A stretch of 64,000 nt of DNA, taken from Candidatus Thalassarchaeaceae archaeon. GTDB taxonomy: Archaea; Thermoplasmatota; Poseidoniia; Poseidoniales; Thalassarchaeaceae. Below the pieces are notes generated by a model that saw only the letters and a program-made list of their open reading frames with translations, was not told where the DNA came from and searched no databases. The position numbers and the translations under genes were made by a program. The stretch is taken from assembly GCA_030748775.1 (NCBI GenBank), contig JASMLH010000001.1:1-64000 (forward strand), given 5' to 3'. This document shows positions 51,982 to 62,028 of the stretch, piece by piece; positions within the stretch are counted from its first letter, which is position 1; every line of letters starts with the position of its first letter.

Positions 51982-54042
51982 TCAGAACAGGCCACTCGAG
52001 GCGCCAACTACTGCAACGATCGACATCAGCTTGATGAGGATGTTCAGTGATGGCCCGCTAGTGTCCTTGAACGGGTCTCCAATCGTGTCGCCGATAACTG
52101 CGGCATCGTGCGAGGAGTCGCCCTTCGATGCCCCTTCAATGTGTCCTTGCTCTATCGCCTTCTTGGCGTTATCCCAGGCTCCTCCGGCGTTTGCCATGAA
52201 TAGGGCCATTAGAACACCAGAAACAAGAGACCCTGCTAGTAGTCCCCCGAGTGCCTCTGCTCCTATGGCCATGCCAACCACAATTGGAGCCGAAACGGCG
52301 ACTACACCTGGTAGAATCATCTCCCTCAGGGCTGCTTCGGTGGAGATCTCCACGCATCGCTGGCTATCTGGCTTTACTCCCTCTCGGCCTTCTAACAGAC
52401 CGTCAATCTCCGCGAATTGTCGACGGATTTCAACTACCATGTCATTAGCGGCCTTGCCTACAGAAGTCATAGTCATGGCCGCGACAACGAATGGTAGTGA
52501 TCCCCCGATTAGTAAACCAATCACTACCTCTGGTTCGGTTAGAGCCAGATCCTCTGGCTGAAGTCCTGCCGCAGTACCATATGCTGCGAAAAGGGCGAGT
52601 GCAGTGAGCGCCGCACTGCCGATTGCGAAACCCTTGCCAATTGCTGCCGTGGTATTTCCTATGGAATCGAGGCTGTCTGTGATTTCCCTTACTTCTGAAC
52701 CCAGCTCGCCCATTTCAGCTATACCACCAGCATTGTCCGCAACCGGGCCATAAGCATCAACAGTCATTGTGACGCCAACGGTGGCAAGCATCCCCATTGC
52801 TGCCATTGCAATCCCATAGAGGCCGTGTTCCGCCGAAGCCCCGGTAGTCTCCATCATTGCCCAGTTAGCTGAATAGATTCCCGCTGCAATTAGTAGAATC
52901 GGGAAGAATGTAGACATCATACCCACGGAAAGACCAGCAATCGCATTTGTTGCAGGCCCAGTCTTGGACATCTCTCCAATATGGGGTATGGCCTTGACCT
53001 TGAAGCCAAAAACGTCCTCTATGCCCGTGTAGTATTCAGTAACTAGTCCGATTAGTATGCCGACCAGTGAACCGGCGATCACCGCCATCATTGGCTCTGT
53101 ACCTGTCTCTAGGCCAAAGTAGTCGATTCCAAACCATCCGCCGATCCAGAAAAGACCAGCCCCTATGAAGGTAGTATTCCGAAGAGCGGCAGCCGGATCT
53201 CCTCCCTTCAGGACCTTCATGCTGAAAACTCCAACAATCGATGCCGCGTAGCCTACCAGGCCAAGCATTATGGGGAGGGTGACATAGTCCGCTCCCATAT
53301 TGTCTGAGGCTTGTGCAATAACCATAGCAGCGATTATGGAACCAACGAAAGACTCGAAGATATCCGCCCCCATTCCTGCAACGTCCCCCACGTTGTCCCC
53401 CACGTTGTCTGCAATCACGCCAGGATTTCTGGGATCATCTTCCGGGATGCCCGCCTCCACCTTTCCAACTAGGTCGGCTCCTACGTCAGCTGCTTTGGTG
53501 TAGATTCCTCCGCCCACTCTAGCGAACAGGGCAATAGAGGAGGCACCCATCCCGAAACCAGCTATGTTCTGAACCTCCTCTCCTGTACCTAGCCAATAGG
53601 CCATCAATGAGATCCCCAGGAGGCCTAGCCCTCCGACAGACAGGCCCATTACAGCCCCTCCATTGAAGGAAACTTCCAGTGCAGCAGGCTGTCCCCCATT
53701 GGACGCAGCCATCGCGGTTCTTCCGTTGGCGCTAGTTGCAGACCTCATTCCCGAATATCCTGCAGCAACACTGCATAACGCACCAGCTAGGAAGGCGGCC
53801 GGAGTCTCATACTCGAAGTCATTTACGTAGTATAGAAGTCCCGCTACAACGACTATGAAAATGCTAAGATATCTGTATTCAGCATTCAGGAAAGCCATTG
53901 CTCCAGCTTGAATCTGCCCTGTAATATCAGCTACCGTTTCGTTCTCAATCTCAATTTTCTGCACCTGGCTGTAGAGGTACATTGCAATAGCCAGACCGAC
54001 TACTGCCATTCCCATTGCTATTTCTGGTATGTTCTCAATCAT
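51982..54042 (-). CDS. hppA: Membrane-bound ion-translocating pyrophosphatase
   Basis: 686 residues, about 16 helices. Pyrophosphate site: [22 protein letters not shown] and [22 protein letters not shown], then [14 protein letters not shown] and [20 protein letters not shown] at the C-terminus. [12 protein letters not shown] has Ala where K+-independent enzymes have Lys, so it is probably K+-dependent. H+ versus Na+ pumping cannot be settled here. It uses PPi energy to build an ion gradient. Confidence 0.96.
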   Translation of the reverse strand: MIENIPEIAMGMAVVGLAIAMYLYSQVQKIEIENETVADITGQIQAGAMAFLNAEYRYLSIFIVVVAGLLYYVNDFEYETPAAFLAGALCSVAAGYSGMRSATSANGRTAMAASNGGQPAALEVSFNGGAVMGLSVGGLGLLGISLMAYWLGTGEEVQNIAGFGMGASSIALFARVGGGIYTKAADVGADLVGKVEAGIPEDDPRNPGVIADNVGDNVGDVAGMGADIFESFVGSIIAAMVIAQASDNMGADYVTLPIMLGLVGYAASIVGVFSMKVLKGGDPAAALRNTTFIGAGLFWIGGWFGIDYFGLETGTEPMMAVIAGSLVGILIGLVTEYYTGIEDVFGFKVKAIPHIGEMSKTGPATNAIAGLSVGMMSTFFPILLIAAGIYSANWAMMETTGASAEHGLYGIAMAAMGMLATVGVTMTVDAYGPVADNAGGIAEMGELGSEVREITDSLDSIGNTTAAIGKGFAIGSAALTALALFAAYGTAAGLQPEDLALTEPEVVIGLLIGGSLPFVVAAMTMTSVGKAANDMVVEIRRQFAEIDGLLEGREGVKPDSQRCVEISTEAALREMILPGVVAVSAPIVVGMAIGAEALGGLLAGSLVSGVLMALFMANAGGAWDNAKKAIEQGHIEGASKGDSSHDAAVIGDTIGDPFKDTSGPSLNILIKLMSIVAVVGASSGLF

Positions 54043-54062
54043 ACTCTCACCTGTCGAACCGC

Positions 54063-54084
54063 CGACCTAGGTCGCGTATTTAAT
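54063..54084. promoter_or_regulatory. Promoter of hppA with a 12-bp palindrome
   Basis: On the minus strand a TATA-like TTAAATAC (about 54076-54083) is followed by the perfect palindrome CGACCTAGGTCG (54063-54074), then GGTGAG before ATG 54042. The palindrome covers the expected transcription start. Confidence 0.45.
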
Positions 54085-54115
54085 CCAAATCCACTGTCTA
54101 ATCAGTCACGGTACA

Positions 54116-55069
54116 TTAGGACTGATTTCTAATCACCACAGCAGCAAACGAGCCCAGTATGCCAGCCCCATCGTGCTCTCTTCTGAAGGCCTCTAGTTCG
54201 TCTTCAGTTATGTGCCCCCATTCGAACGCTCTTTCGACCCTGGCCTTTGCAGCCTCAGGGTGAAATTGCACCCCCCATGCTGGAAGTGGTTCGCCCCTCT
54301 CATCCAGAACCCTGACTGCCGTGACGCCGTTGTGAATGGTTGATCCAAGGAGGCTACAGCAATCTGGAACTGACATCACATGATCCTGGTGAGTGAAAAG
54401 TACAGCCGGAGAATTTCCAGCACCACTCCTTCTCGAGGAGAAAATCTCGTCACTGTCCCCTTTCTCGGTCAGATTGAGGTCCCAGACTCCGTTGGATAAC
54501 GACTCAGCCCTCTCTACGCTCGCCCCAAGAGCCTTGCAAAGCAACTGGTGCCCGAAGCATATTCCGATCGTAGGTATCCCCATGTTCGATGCGCATCTAA
54601 GAACCGATGCTCCACCAGCCATCCATTCCTCCCACATTGAGACATTCCTTCGTGAACCGCTGCAAATGACAGCATCCGGGCCCAAGGCATCTAGCCACCT
54701 AGAAGTCAGGAGATCGTCACCATGTAGTGGCATTGCTATCCTCCTGAACAGGACTGAGTTCCCAGAGATTTCCATAGTTAATTCGTCCCAGAAGGGGAAA
54801 TCGTAATCCCAGTTCGGAACATCTGACTCGGAAATTTTCACGATTCCTTCTTTTTGCGCCCTTTCTCCTGACTCCGGAGATTGCATTTGGGGCGTCAAGA
54901 GGAGGACTTCTACACTGCCAAACTCGGCAATCGGTGCCAGAATCTCTTGGTTCCCCCCATGGCCAAACTCCGATCGCTCAACTAATAGGTCCAAAATGAC
55001 CACTCGAAAATCTGCCGCCACGGGCCTCCGAAGAGGCAATTGTTTGAAAGACCCCCGCCCGACCAGCAT
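54116..55069 (-). CDS. Class I glutamine amidotransferase
   Basis: 317 residues from ATG 55069; GTG 55003 (VVILDLL) would place the first strand at the usual position and leave room for the divergent nfu promoter. Catalytic Cys in GICFGHQLLCKALG and His-Glu in VQFHPEA. Resembles GMP-synthase-type GATase domains acting alone. The acceptor partner is not in the window. Confidence 0.85.
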   Translation of the reverse strand: MLVGRGSFKQLPLRRPVAADFRVVILDLLVERSEFGHGGNQEILAPIAEFGSVEVLLLTPQMQSPESGERAQKEGIVKISESDVPNWDYDFPFWDELTMEISGNSVLFRRIAMPLHGDDLLTSRWLDALGPDAVICSGSRRNVSMWEEWMAGGASVLRCASNMGIPTIGICFGHQLLCKALGASVERAESLSNGVWDLNLTEKGDSDEIFSSRRSGAGNSPAVLFTHQDHVMSVPDCCSLLGSTIHNGVTAVRVLDERGEPLPAWGVQFHPEAAKARVERAFEWGHITEDELEAFRREHDGAGILGSFAAVVIRNQS

Positions 55070-55083
55070 ACGGAGGGAGTACG

Positions 55084-55359
55084 ATGGTGGACAAGCAGCT
55101 AATTCTTGATTCAGTGGGTCCTGTGCAGGCTGTTCTAGATGCTCACGATGGCGTAGTCAACGTAGTCGACACAACAGATGGAGTGATCATGATTTCACTA
55201 GAAGGAGGATGCACAGGCTGTAGCGCGACGCCAATGACTGCGATGCAGATATACTACTCTCTGATGAAGCTGGAAGAGGTCGAAGATGTAGTTTTCGTTA
55301 ACGGGGAGTTGCCTGCTTACATGCGCTCTTTCATCGATAACAAGTTGAATTCAGGTTAG
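55084..55359 (+). CDS. Nfu-type iron-sulfur scaffold protein
   Basis: 91 residues, NifU C-terminal domain only: VQAVLDAHDGVVNVVDTTDG, then ISLEGGCTGCSATPMTAMQ with the CxxC pair, and VEDVVFVNGELPAYM. It carries and transfers Fe-S clusters. GGAGGG is 7 nt before the ATG. The start of the divergent amidotransferase is 14 bp away. Confidence 0.92.
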   Translation: MVDKQLILDSVGPVQAVLDAHDGVVNVVDTTDGVIMISLEGGCTGCSATPMTAMQIYYSLMKLEEVEDVVFVNGELPAYMRSFIDNKLNSG

Positions 55360-55360
55360 A

Positions 55361-55900
55361 TCACTCCTCTTCCTTCCTGGCTTTCATTATCTTGTGGGGA
55401 TTGGCCTCACCTTGGACGTCCTTTCCCTTGATATTCATCATCGAGGCCAGAGCAACTATCACTGCGATTACTGCGAATGGCCTAGCTATGTTCCTTGAAC
55501 CCCAGAGCTCCCCTCCAGAGCCATGAAGGGCAAATAGCGTCACCGCTGAAATCAGGCACAGTCCGGCAATAACCCTCTGTGCCAATATTTCGCTTCTTCT
55601 GGTTCTGGATAGAGTTCCTATGGACATCCACAGGATTGTCGCAATACCACAAAGACCCAGTGCTAAGGACTCTAGAATCTCTACGTAACCCATACCCGTT
55701 CGTGCAGGACCCGCCTTGAGTATGTTCTCCCAATCAACAACCCAATAAATTGCTATTGCCAGAGCGTGCCATGGTGATTTCCCCTCGCTCTCGTTGGTCC
55801 AATCGGGATGACAGCTCCTACGGGGAAAAACCCGAGCAGAAAAATTGGAGGCCGTCAATACACAAATGGAGGCAGGTGAGGGGGGATTCTGGAACTCCAA
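55361..55900 (-). CDS. Small membrane protein, unknown; start uncertain
   Basis: Four hydrophobic segments (from about nt 55768 downstream: ALAIAIYWVV, VEILESLALGLCGIATILWM, VIAGLCLISAVTLFAL, PFAVIAVIVALASMM), then a charged tail. The only in-frame start before them is TTG 55900, which overlaps the divergent gene at 55771; an unusual start nearer 55770 is possible. No family recognised. Confidence 0.6.
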   Translation of the reverse strand: MEFQNPPSPASICVLTASNFSARVFPRRSCHPDWTNESEGKSPWHALAIAIYWVVDWENILKAGPARTGMGYVEILESLALGLCGIATILWMSIGTLSRTRRSEILAQRVIAGLCLISAVTLFALHGSGGELWGSRNIARPFAVIAVIVALASMMNIKGKDVQGEANPHKIMKARKEEE

Positions 55901-56169
55901 TGCTGTTCATCGGTCAAGCGATCGGTATTGCCGCTCTGGCGATGCTCCATTCGGGAGTCGAGTCTGCGAATGAAGCCACAGCATCAGATGGATTTCGATG
56001 GGGCGCAGGCGAATCTGCATTCCTGGCAACCCTAGGATTCTCGGCCCTTTCCGTATTGATCCTCTTTCGGGTTTCCCGGTCTAGAAAAGCCACAAACGGT
56101 CGTCGGAGGTTTGCTCGACTCTCGCTCCTTTCGCTAATCGGGGCATGCATCTACATTCTTTCAATTTAA
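55771..56169 (+). CDS. Small membrane protein, unknown; start uncertain
   Basis: 132 residues from ATG 55771, or about 89 from ATG 55900, which starts directly at the first helix (MLFIGQAIGIAALAML). Further helices are FLATLGFSALSVLILF and SLLSLIGACIYILSI. Divergently overlaps the gene at 55361-55900. Function unknown. Confidence 0.55.
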   Translation: MVISPRSRWSNRDDSSYGEKPEQKNWRPSIHKWRQVRGDSGTPMLFIGQAIGIAALAMLHSGVESANEATASDGFRWGAGESAFLATLGFSALSVLILFRVSRSRKATNGRRRFARLSLLSLIGACIYILSI

Positions 56170-56196
56170 TATCTCAAAGTAACGCAATTCACTTGA

Positions 56197-57114
56197 GTGC
56201 TCACCAACTGCGAAAGCCGGTTATTGTACATGCGAGTACCAGTATTGGCGTTTGTTTCATTGGGCGGAACCCTGTTTTTCGTGGGGGCTCTATTCATGCT
56301 AACTGCAACAGACATCCCATTCTTCGCAGAAGAAACCGAAGAAGAAATCAATATCGCTTTCTATGGTTCATCAGGGAATCTTTCCTACTCCCAGTCTTCT
56401 TCCGGGGACAGTCTCGGCTGGGCAGTTTACGTTTTTGGAGAATACGAAGACTCGAATGAAGACGGAAAGTGGGACTCTTGCCCCGAGATTCAGGTATTAC
56501 CAATTAACGAATCGGGAGAAGACCAAACTCCGAATCTTGGAGCTAACAACAGCTTTTACCAGATTTGTGGTCCAGGTTACGAGAGAAACGACTCTCCTTC
56601 AATGATTTACGTAGGACAGATTTGCCACAACCCGGTAAACGACTCGATTCCTGATTGCGAAGTCGGAAACTACAGCATTGAGTCGAATCAGATAGTTCGC
56701 CTCATCGAAGAGTTTTCCGAGGAAAAAAAGCCAATACTTTCTCTCATTGTAGACACCATTGCAGAAGGCCTTCGTACTGGCCGCTCGTTCTTATGCGGGG
56801 GCATCATTCTGGTGATTATTGGTGTCCTGCTACATGTAATTCTTGGCAGCGAACTACAAGTGTCGATTACCAAGACAGATGGATCTAAGGCCGAGTGGAG
56901 GGCCTATGCTCTTTCCCAAACCGAACGTGGGAACGATGGATTACCGAAAGCCTTCAGCAGACACAAGACGACTAAGGATAAATTCAGCAAACCAAGGAAG
57001 GGAAACGTAAGAGGGGGGGTGCATAAAACAGGAGGCCTCCACCTTTCTGGTTGGACCTCAGAGGACTCTGACAAGGAGTACAAAAAGAAGGTTCAGGACC
57101 GTAGAAAAAGGTAG
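56197..57114 (+). CDS. Two-helix membrane protein with acidic outside domain
   Basis: 305 residues from GTG 56197 (TATA-like TTTAATATC about 29 bp before, compatible with a leaderless transcript) or 294 from ATG 56230. Helix at about 15-35, an extracellular Asn/Ser-rich domain with six or so Cys, helix at about 188-213, then a basic cytoplasmic tail rich in Lys/Arg. No family recognised. Confidence 0.7.
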   Translation: MLTNCESRLLYMRVPVLAFVSLGGTLFFVGALFMLTATDIPFFAEETEEEINIAFYGSSGNLSYSQSSSGDSLGWAVYVFGEYEDSNEDGKWDSCPEIQVLPINESGEDQTPNLGANNSFYQICGPGYERNDSPSMIYVGQICHNPVNDSIPDCEVGNYSIESNQIVRLIEEFSEEKKPILSLIVDTIAEGLRTGRSFLCGGIILVIIGVLLHVILGSELQVSITKTDGSKAEWRAYALSQTERGNDGLPKAFSRHKTTKDKFSKPRKGNVRGGVHKTGGLHLSGWTSEDSDKEYKKKVQDRRKR

Positions 57115-57270
57115 TCAGAATAGGAAAGGTGCGAACATCAGTAACATTCCCAGTGCCACAATGATCACAATTCCCCGTCTTAGGTACTTGAAAATCGACT
57201 CTAGTACCAATCCGCTGTATGGCTCGCGATTTTTCCTGACGTATACCGGGGCGTAGTCTTCTTCTTCCAA
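57115..57270 (-). CDS. Small single-helix membrane protein after nadE
   Basis: 51 residues from TTG 57270; no in-frame ATG, and a stop codon at 57286-57288 limits the upstream end. An acidic/aromatic N-terminus (EEEDYAPVYVRKNREP), an amphipathic stretch and a hydrophobic helix GIVIIVALGMLLMFAPFLF at the C-terminus. GGTGAT lies just before the TTG. Its stop abuts the stop of the convergent gene at 57114. It fills an otherwise empty 182-bp gap and is typical of small coupled membrane proteins. Confidence 0.55.
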   Translation of the reverse strand: MEEEDYAPVYVRKNREPYSGLVLESIFKYLRRGIVIIVALGMLLMFAPFLF

Positions 57271-57296
57271 TTCATCACCCTGAACTCAATTGACCA

Positions 57297-58082
57297 TTAT
57301 TCATCAGAATCAATCTGGCTTCTGAAATAGACCGGGATCGGTTTCATCTTATGGGAGTTGGAATTATGGAAACTCTCGAAAATTTCCATGACTTCTCTCT
57401 GCCTTTCAGTCCATTCATCTTTATCCTCGCTATCCATTTCTGCCATGGCCCACTCCAGCTCTTTGTAAGTGGCGCCCATTTGTTCCTCATCGGTCCTACC
57501 ATCCACCCACAGGCCATCAGTAGGAGCCGCCCTTTGGATTTCTTCGACAACCCCCAATTCAGCTCCAAGGGCATAAACCTCAGACTTATTCAGGTCTGCT
57601 ATTGGGGAAATGTCCACGCCCCCATCTCCATATTTCGTGAAAAATCCTACTCCGAAGTCTTCCACTTTGTTTCCAGTTCCTACTACTATCCCCCCAGTAG
57701 AACCTGCGACTGCATAGAGAGTCGTCATGCGCAAGCGTGCACGGGAATTGGCCAGAGCTAGATCTGACAATTCATGTTTCGACATCTCGTCTGCGAAGGT
57801 TTCGAAGGTTCCCGTCAAGTCAACAAGTCTACCCTCGACGTTCTCAAAATTTGTTTTGAGCCACGTGATGTGCTGATTCGATAATTCGTACTGCTCGGGG
57901 TCTTGATGAATTGGCATATTGAGAACAATCGTCGAGAGTCCGGTTCGCGCAGATAGCGTTGAGGAAACAGCCGAATCTATCCCCCCCGATACTCCCACGA
58001 CTAGGGTAGAAATTCCATTATCGTCAGCGTATTCCCTAATCCAGGAAGTAATTTCGTCAGCAAGTACATTCCAATTCTGCAC
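57297..58082 (-). CDS. nadE: NAD synthetase, ammonia-dependent type
   Basis: 261 residues from GTG 58082, preceded by GGTGAG; GTG 58112 overlaps the upstream gene and is less likely. PP-loop VVGVSGGIDSAVSS, LANSRARLRMTTLYAVA, GTGNKVEDFGVGFFTKYGDG and LNKSEVYALGAELGV. It lacks a glutaminase domain, so it uses ammonia or a partner. Final step of NAD synthesis. Confidence 0.94.
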   Translation of the reverse strand: MQNWNVLADEITSWIREYADDNGISTLVVGVSGGIDSAVSSTLSARTGLSTIVLNMPIHQDPEQYELSNQHITWLKTNFENVEGRLVDLTGTFETFADEMSKHELSDLALANSRARLRMTTLYAVAGSTGGIVVGTGNKVEDFGVGFFTKYGDGGVDISPIADLNKSEVYALGAELGVVEEIQRAAPTDGLWVDGRTDEEQMGATYKELEWAMAEMDSEDKDEWTERQREVMEIFESFHNSNSHKMKPIPVYFRSQIDSDE

Positions 58083-58095
58083 ATTCTCACCTACA

Positions 58096-58743
58096 TCAAT
58101 GACAAGCCACACCGTACTTCTTCAGACGCCAATAATTGTATGGCCAGGGCGTTAGGAATCCTGCCACTAGCATGGGGAGAATCACCCACCAGGTCAGTTT
58201 GGCCCCACCTGTCAAGACTAGGTCAACTACATTCATTGCCGCTTCCATCGAAATCATGGATATTAATGACATACCAATGGCAACTCTGAATGCCTCTCTC
58301 AAAGCCATCTGGGCCGACAGAATTACCGTCTCGAGAGCTATGGATGTCATTATTCCATTGAACATAGCAAGTGCCATGATCATCATGGGTGTCCAACCCG
58401 ATTCAGTGAATACAAACTGGAAAGCAGCGATAGTCCCGAAATCTCCGATACTACAACCAATTAGGCACCATTTTGTATTTTGGGCAGACTGTTTCCATAC
58501 GCTCCTGTCTTTCCAATGGAAGTCTTCGCTCAATCCATCCACGGTGTAACCAATTCCCCTTACTGCACTTGCCAGAGTCTCGCGAGACGCACCCCGGTGC
58601 GACACCAGAGCCGTCCCTACCTCGTGAGACACCTCTGCGGAGGTTACTCCGGATACTCCTTGCAGGGCATCTCTAACCCTCGAAGCGCATCCGTCGCAAG
58701 TCATTCCGCCAACTTCGAGAGACATGGAATCGGACATGGTCAT
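58096..58743 (-). CDS. Heavy-metal-associated domain fused to DUF4396 membrane domain
   Basis: 215 residues from ATG 58743 (58737 also possible). HMA domain (residues about 5-70) with metal-binding MTCDGC. DUF4396-type membrane domain (about 90-215): WCLIGCSIGDFGTIAAFQF, MSLISMISMEAAMNVVD and a C-terminal PYNYWRLKKYGVACH. Four membrane helices. Probably copper or other soft-metal handling; the transport mode is unknown. Confidence 0.85.
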   Translation of the reverse strand: MTMSDSMSLEVGGMTCDGCASRVRDALQGVSGVTSAEVSHEVGTALVSHRGASRETLASAVRGIGYTVDGLSEDFHWKDRSVWKQSAQNTKWCLIGCSIGDFGTIAAFQFVFTESGWTPMMIMALAMFNGIMTSIALETVILSAQMALREAFRVAIGMSLISMISMEAAMNVVDLVLTGGAKLTWWVILPMLVAGFLTPWPYNYWRLKKYGVACH

Positions 58744-58841
58744 GACCCTGCGTAGCCCGCCTTTGAACCCTTCCAATTAGCCGTAGGAGCCCTTCGGGCG
58801 ACCCCCTCAACTTCAAGACGGCACCACAGTTCGACCGCCTG

Positions 58842-61800
58842 ATGGTAGTGCCCACGCCGGCAGGCGACCTCGACCCCGTCGCCCTTGAGACATCCTTGAT
58901 GCAGACCTGGAGCGATGAGAATACATTCGTACAGAGCATAGAGGCACGCCGTGACGGCGCATCCCCATTCACTTTCCTGGAAGGACCCCCCACAGCGAAC
59001 GGAAGGCCAGGAATTCACCACGTGATTTCTCGTCTGTTCAAGGACATGGTATGTCGGTGGAAGACAATGGAGGGGCACATCGTCGAAAGAAAAGGCGGTT
59101 GGGACACCCACGGGCTACCCGTCGAGATTGAAGTACAGAAGCAGTTGGATCTGATGAGTAACGAGGCAATTGAAGCGTTCGGTATGGAGGCTTTCAACCA
59201 GAAGTGCAAGGAAAGCGTCTGGACCTACGAAGAGGCCTGGAGGGAAATGACCGAGAGGATGGCATTTTGGGTTGACATGGACGAGCCGTATGTCACATTG
59301 CATGATGAGTATATCGAGTCGGCCTGGTGGTCCCTAAAGCAAATGTTCGACAAAGGGTTACTGTTCCGAGGCCACAAGGTTCTGCCCTACTGCCCACAGA
59401 CTGGAACTAGTTACTCCACTCACGAGGTCTCACTTGGATACAAAGAGGTCTCCGAACCAGCTGTTTTCGTGAAGTTCAGAATTGAGGGTGATGACGCCTC
59501 TATTCTTGCGTGGACCACTACTCCATGGACGCTGCCTGGAAACGTTGGATTGGCCGTAGGGCCGGAAGTAACATACTGCCGAGTAAGAATCACAGAGCCA
59601 CCGTCCAAAACATGGGAGGGACGCGGCGGAGCGGAGGTAGGAGAAGAGCTGATTCTTGCCAAGGATCTGATTGGAAACGTACTCCGAAATCAGGCAGAGG
59701 TCTTGGAAGAGTTCCCTGGCTCTGAACTAGTTGGTAAGGCATACTTGCCTTTGTTTCCAGGAGCCATCGATCGCGGCGACTCAGATTCAGCCTGGACCGT
59801 AGTCGCTGCTGACTTCGTTACTACGACCGATGGAACTGGCGTGGTTCACACCGCTGTAATGTACGGCGAGGACGACTATAGGCTTGGCATGGAGGTCGGC
59901 TTCCCTGCCCAACACACCGTTGGGATGGACGGTGCGTTCGTTGAGGGGGTTCACGATTCCCTGGATGGGAGATATGTCAAGGATTGCGATGATGATATTA
60001 TCAATTTGTTAGTCGAATCCGGACTTCTATACCGAGAGCACACATACACTCACGACTACCCTCACTGCTGGCGTACAGATCACCCTTTACTGTACTACGC
60101 AATGGACAGTTGGTTCGTAAAAATGACTGCCGTTAGGGATCAGATATTGTCTCACAATTCCAGCGTTGAGTGGGCCCCGGAGTGGACTGGGACAAAGCGA
60201 ATGGGAGAGTGGCTTTCCAACATCAAGGACTGGGCGATAAGCAGGGAGCGATACTGGGGGACCCCCATCCCTGTTTGGATATGCCCGGAATGCGACAATG
60301 AGCACTGCATTGGCAGCATCGAAGAGATGTCTAATATGAAGACAGAATCATCTCCGATGCCACCAGAACTGCACAGGCCCTACGTCGATGATGTCCTACT
60401 GAAATGCCCCTCTGAGGGGTGTTCTGGAGAGATGTCCAGAGAACCTTACGTGATGGACTGCTGGTTCGACTCGGGATGTGCTTCGTTCGCTCAGTGGCAC
60501 TATCCTTTCGAAAATAAGGATAAGTTCGCTGGCTCATTCCCTGTTGACTACATCTGCGAGGCAGTAGATCAAACCAGAGGATGGTTCTATTCCTTGCTTG
60601 CAGTTGCCACTACGGTGTTCGATGAGCCTTGTTTCCGTCGATGCCTTTCACTGGGTCACATTCTCGACAAGGAAGGCAAGAAGATGAGCAAGTCCCGAGG
60701 AAACGTCGTCAATCCGTGGGACCATTTCAACAAGGAGGGCGCAGACTCGATTAGATGGTATATGACTACGCAGAGTGCCCCTTGGTCGCCTACAAACTTT
60801 GATCCAAATGGAGTCAGAGAATCATACGCTAAGATGTTCTTGACACTATGGAATGTATACCGGTTCCACTCCGATTACGCATCACTCGACGATTTCGATC
60901 CATCTAGGGAGGCCGGTTTCGTAGATGTCTCTGATAGGAGCCCCCTGGATAGGTGGATTTTGTCCCGAACCACTGCGATGGCAGACCAATATAACGAGAA
61001 TTTCCACACTTGGGACTTCCACAAAGCTGGCAGAATCCTCGAGGACTTTGTCGTAAACGATCTTTCAAACTGGTATGTCAGAAGATCGCGAAGGAGACTA
61101 TGGGATGAGGATGACAGCACCGACAAGAGGGCATGTCAGCACACCCTGCACGAGGTCCTTCTTGTAGTCTGCAGGCTTATGGCACCAGTATCGCCCTTCA
61201 TGCCAGACGAGATTCATAGGGGTTTGACTGGTACCTCTGCCCACCTTGCAGACTGGCCAACCGGGTCTTCATTGGTTTCCAGATCTCTCCCTACCAGGGA
61301 AAGGGACGTAGAGAAGCAGATGGAATTGGTTAGGTCCCTTGCAGAAGCTGGTAGGAGGACCAGGGTTGAATGCAATCGCCGCCAAAGGCTTCCATGCAGA
61401 ACTGGCTGGATTGTCGGCGGCCCGGATCTCTCCGACTTTCACGATACACTGGCAGAGGAACTCAATGTGGAGAGTCTCGCCACTGAGGAAGACTTGGATG
61501 TATTCCAGCGGATCGTTCTAGAGCCCAATAGGAAGGCCCTGGGCAAAAAGTGCCGGTCCGACCTGCCCGCGGTTCTAGCACAACTTGATCTGGCTGATCC
61601 CGATGCCCTTCTATTGGAGATCGAAGCAGGAATTGCTGCCTTGGCGGGATACGAGATAACGATGGATGATATCGAGATACGAAGGGTCGAGAAAGAAGGA
61701 TTCGCAGCACAGACTCTTTCTTTCGACGAAGGCGATATTTCCATCGTGCTCGACATGGACCTCGATGCTGAATTGCTTTCCAAGGGCCTGGCCAGGGATA

Positions 61801-62024
61801 TAACCCGAAGGGTTCAGGCCAAGCGCAAAGAACTCGATTTAGATGTCGAGTCAACTATCCAACTATCTGTTTGGGTGGACGGACTGGAACTGTCGGATTC
61901 AGATTGGACGCATGTCCAGAGGGAAACAAGAGCAGGCGACGCATCTCTGAACTCTGGAAAACCAGCAGATGGAGCCGAATCATTCGAGGTAGACGGAACC
62001 AGCGTCTCTTTCTTGATTTCTTGA
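58842..62024 (+). CDS. ileS: Isoleucyl-tRNA synthetase
   Basis: 1060 residues, class I synthetase. HIGH-region PPTANGRPGIHHVISRLFKD (GIHH here), CP1 editing domain with TTPWTLPGNVGLAVG, the GWDTHGLPVE and CWFDSGCASFAQWHYP blocks, KMSKS as GKKMSKSRGNVV, then an anticodon-binding domain and a C-terminal region. Converges with 4 bp to the lipoprotein at 62029. Confidence 0.97.
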   Translation: MVVPTPAGDLDPVALETSLMQTWSDENTFVQSIEARRDGASPFTFLEGPPTANGRPGIHHVISRLFKDMVCRWKTMEGHIVERKGGWDTHGLPVEIEVQKQLDLMSNEAIEAFGMEAFNQKCKESVWTYEEAWREMTERMAFWVDMDEPYVTLHDEYIESAWWSLKQMFDKGLLFRGHKVLPYCPQTGTSYSTHEVSLGYKEVSEPAVFVKFRIEGDDASILAWTTTPWTLPGNVGLAVGPEVTYCRVRITEPPSKTWEGRGGAEVGEELILAKDLIGNVLRNQAEVLEEFPGSELVGKAYLPLFPGAIDRGDSDSAWTVVAADFVTTTDGTGVVHTAVMYGEDDYRLGMEVGFPAQHTVGMDGAFVEGVHDSLDGRYVKDCDDDIINLLVESGLLYREHTYTHDYPHCWRTDHPLLYYAMDSWFVKMTAVRDQILSHNSSVEWAPEWTGTKRMGEWLSNIKDWAISRERYWGTPIPVWICPECDNEHCIGSIEEMSNMKTESSPMPPELHRPYVDDVLLKCPSEGCSGEMSREPYVMDCWFDSGCASFAQWHYPFENKDKFAGSFPVDYICEAVDQTRGWFYSLLAVATTVFDEPCFRRCLSLGHILDKEGKKMSKSRGNVVNPWDHFNKEGADSIRWYMTTQSAPWSPTNFDPNGVRESYAKMFLTLWNVYRFHSDYASLDDFDPSREAGFVDVSDRSPLDRWILSRTTAMADQYNENFHTWDFHKAGRILEDFVVNDLSNWYVRRSRRRLWDEDDSTDKRACQHTLHEVLLVVCRLMAPVSPFMPDEIHRGLTGTSAHLADWPTGSSLVSRSLPTRERDVEKQMELVRSLAEAGRRTRVECNRRQRLPCRTGWIVGGPDLSDFHDTLAEELNVESLATEEDLDVFQRIVLEPNRKALGKKCRSDLPAVLAQLDLADPDALLLEIEAGIAALAGYEITMDDIEIRRVEKEGFAAQTLSFDEGDISIVLDMDLDAELLSKGLARDITRRVQAKRKELDLDVESTIQLSVWVDGLELSDSDWTHVQRETRAGDASLNSGKPADGAESFEVDGTSVSFLIS

Positions 62025-62028
62025 CTGA

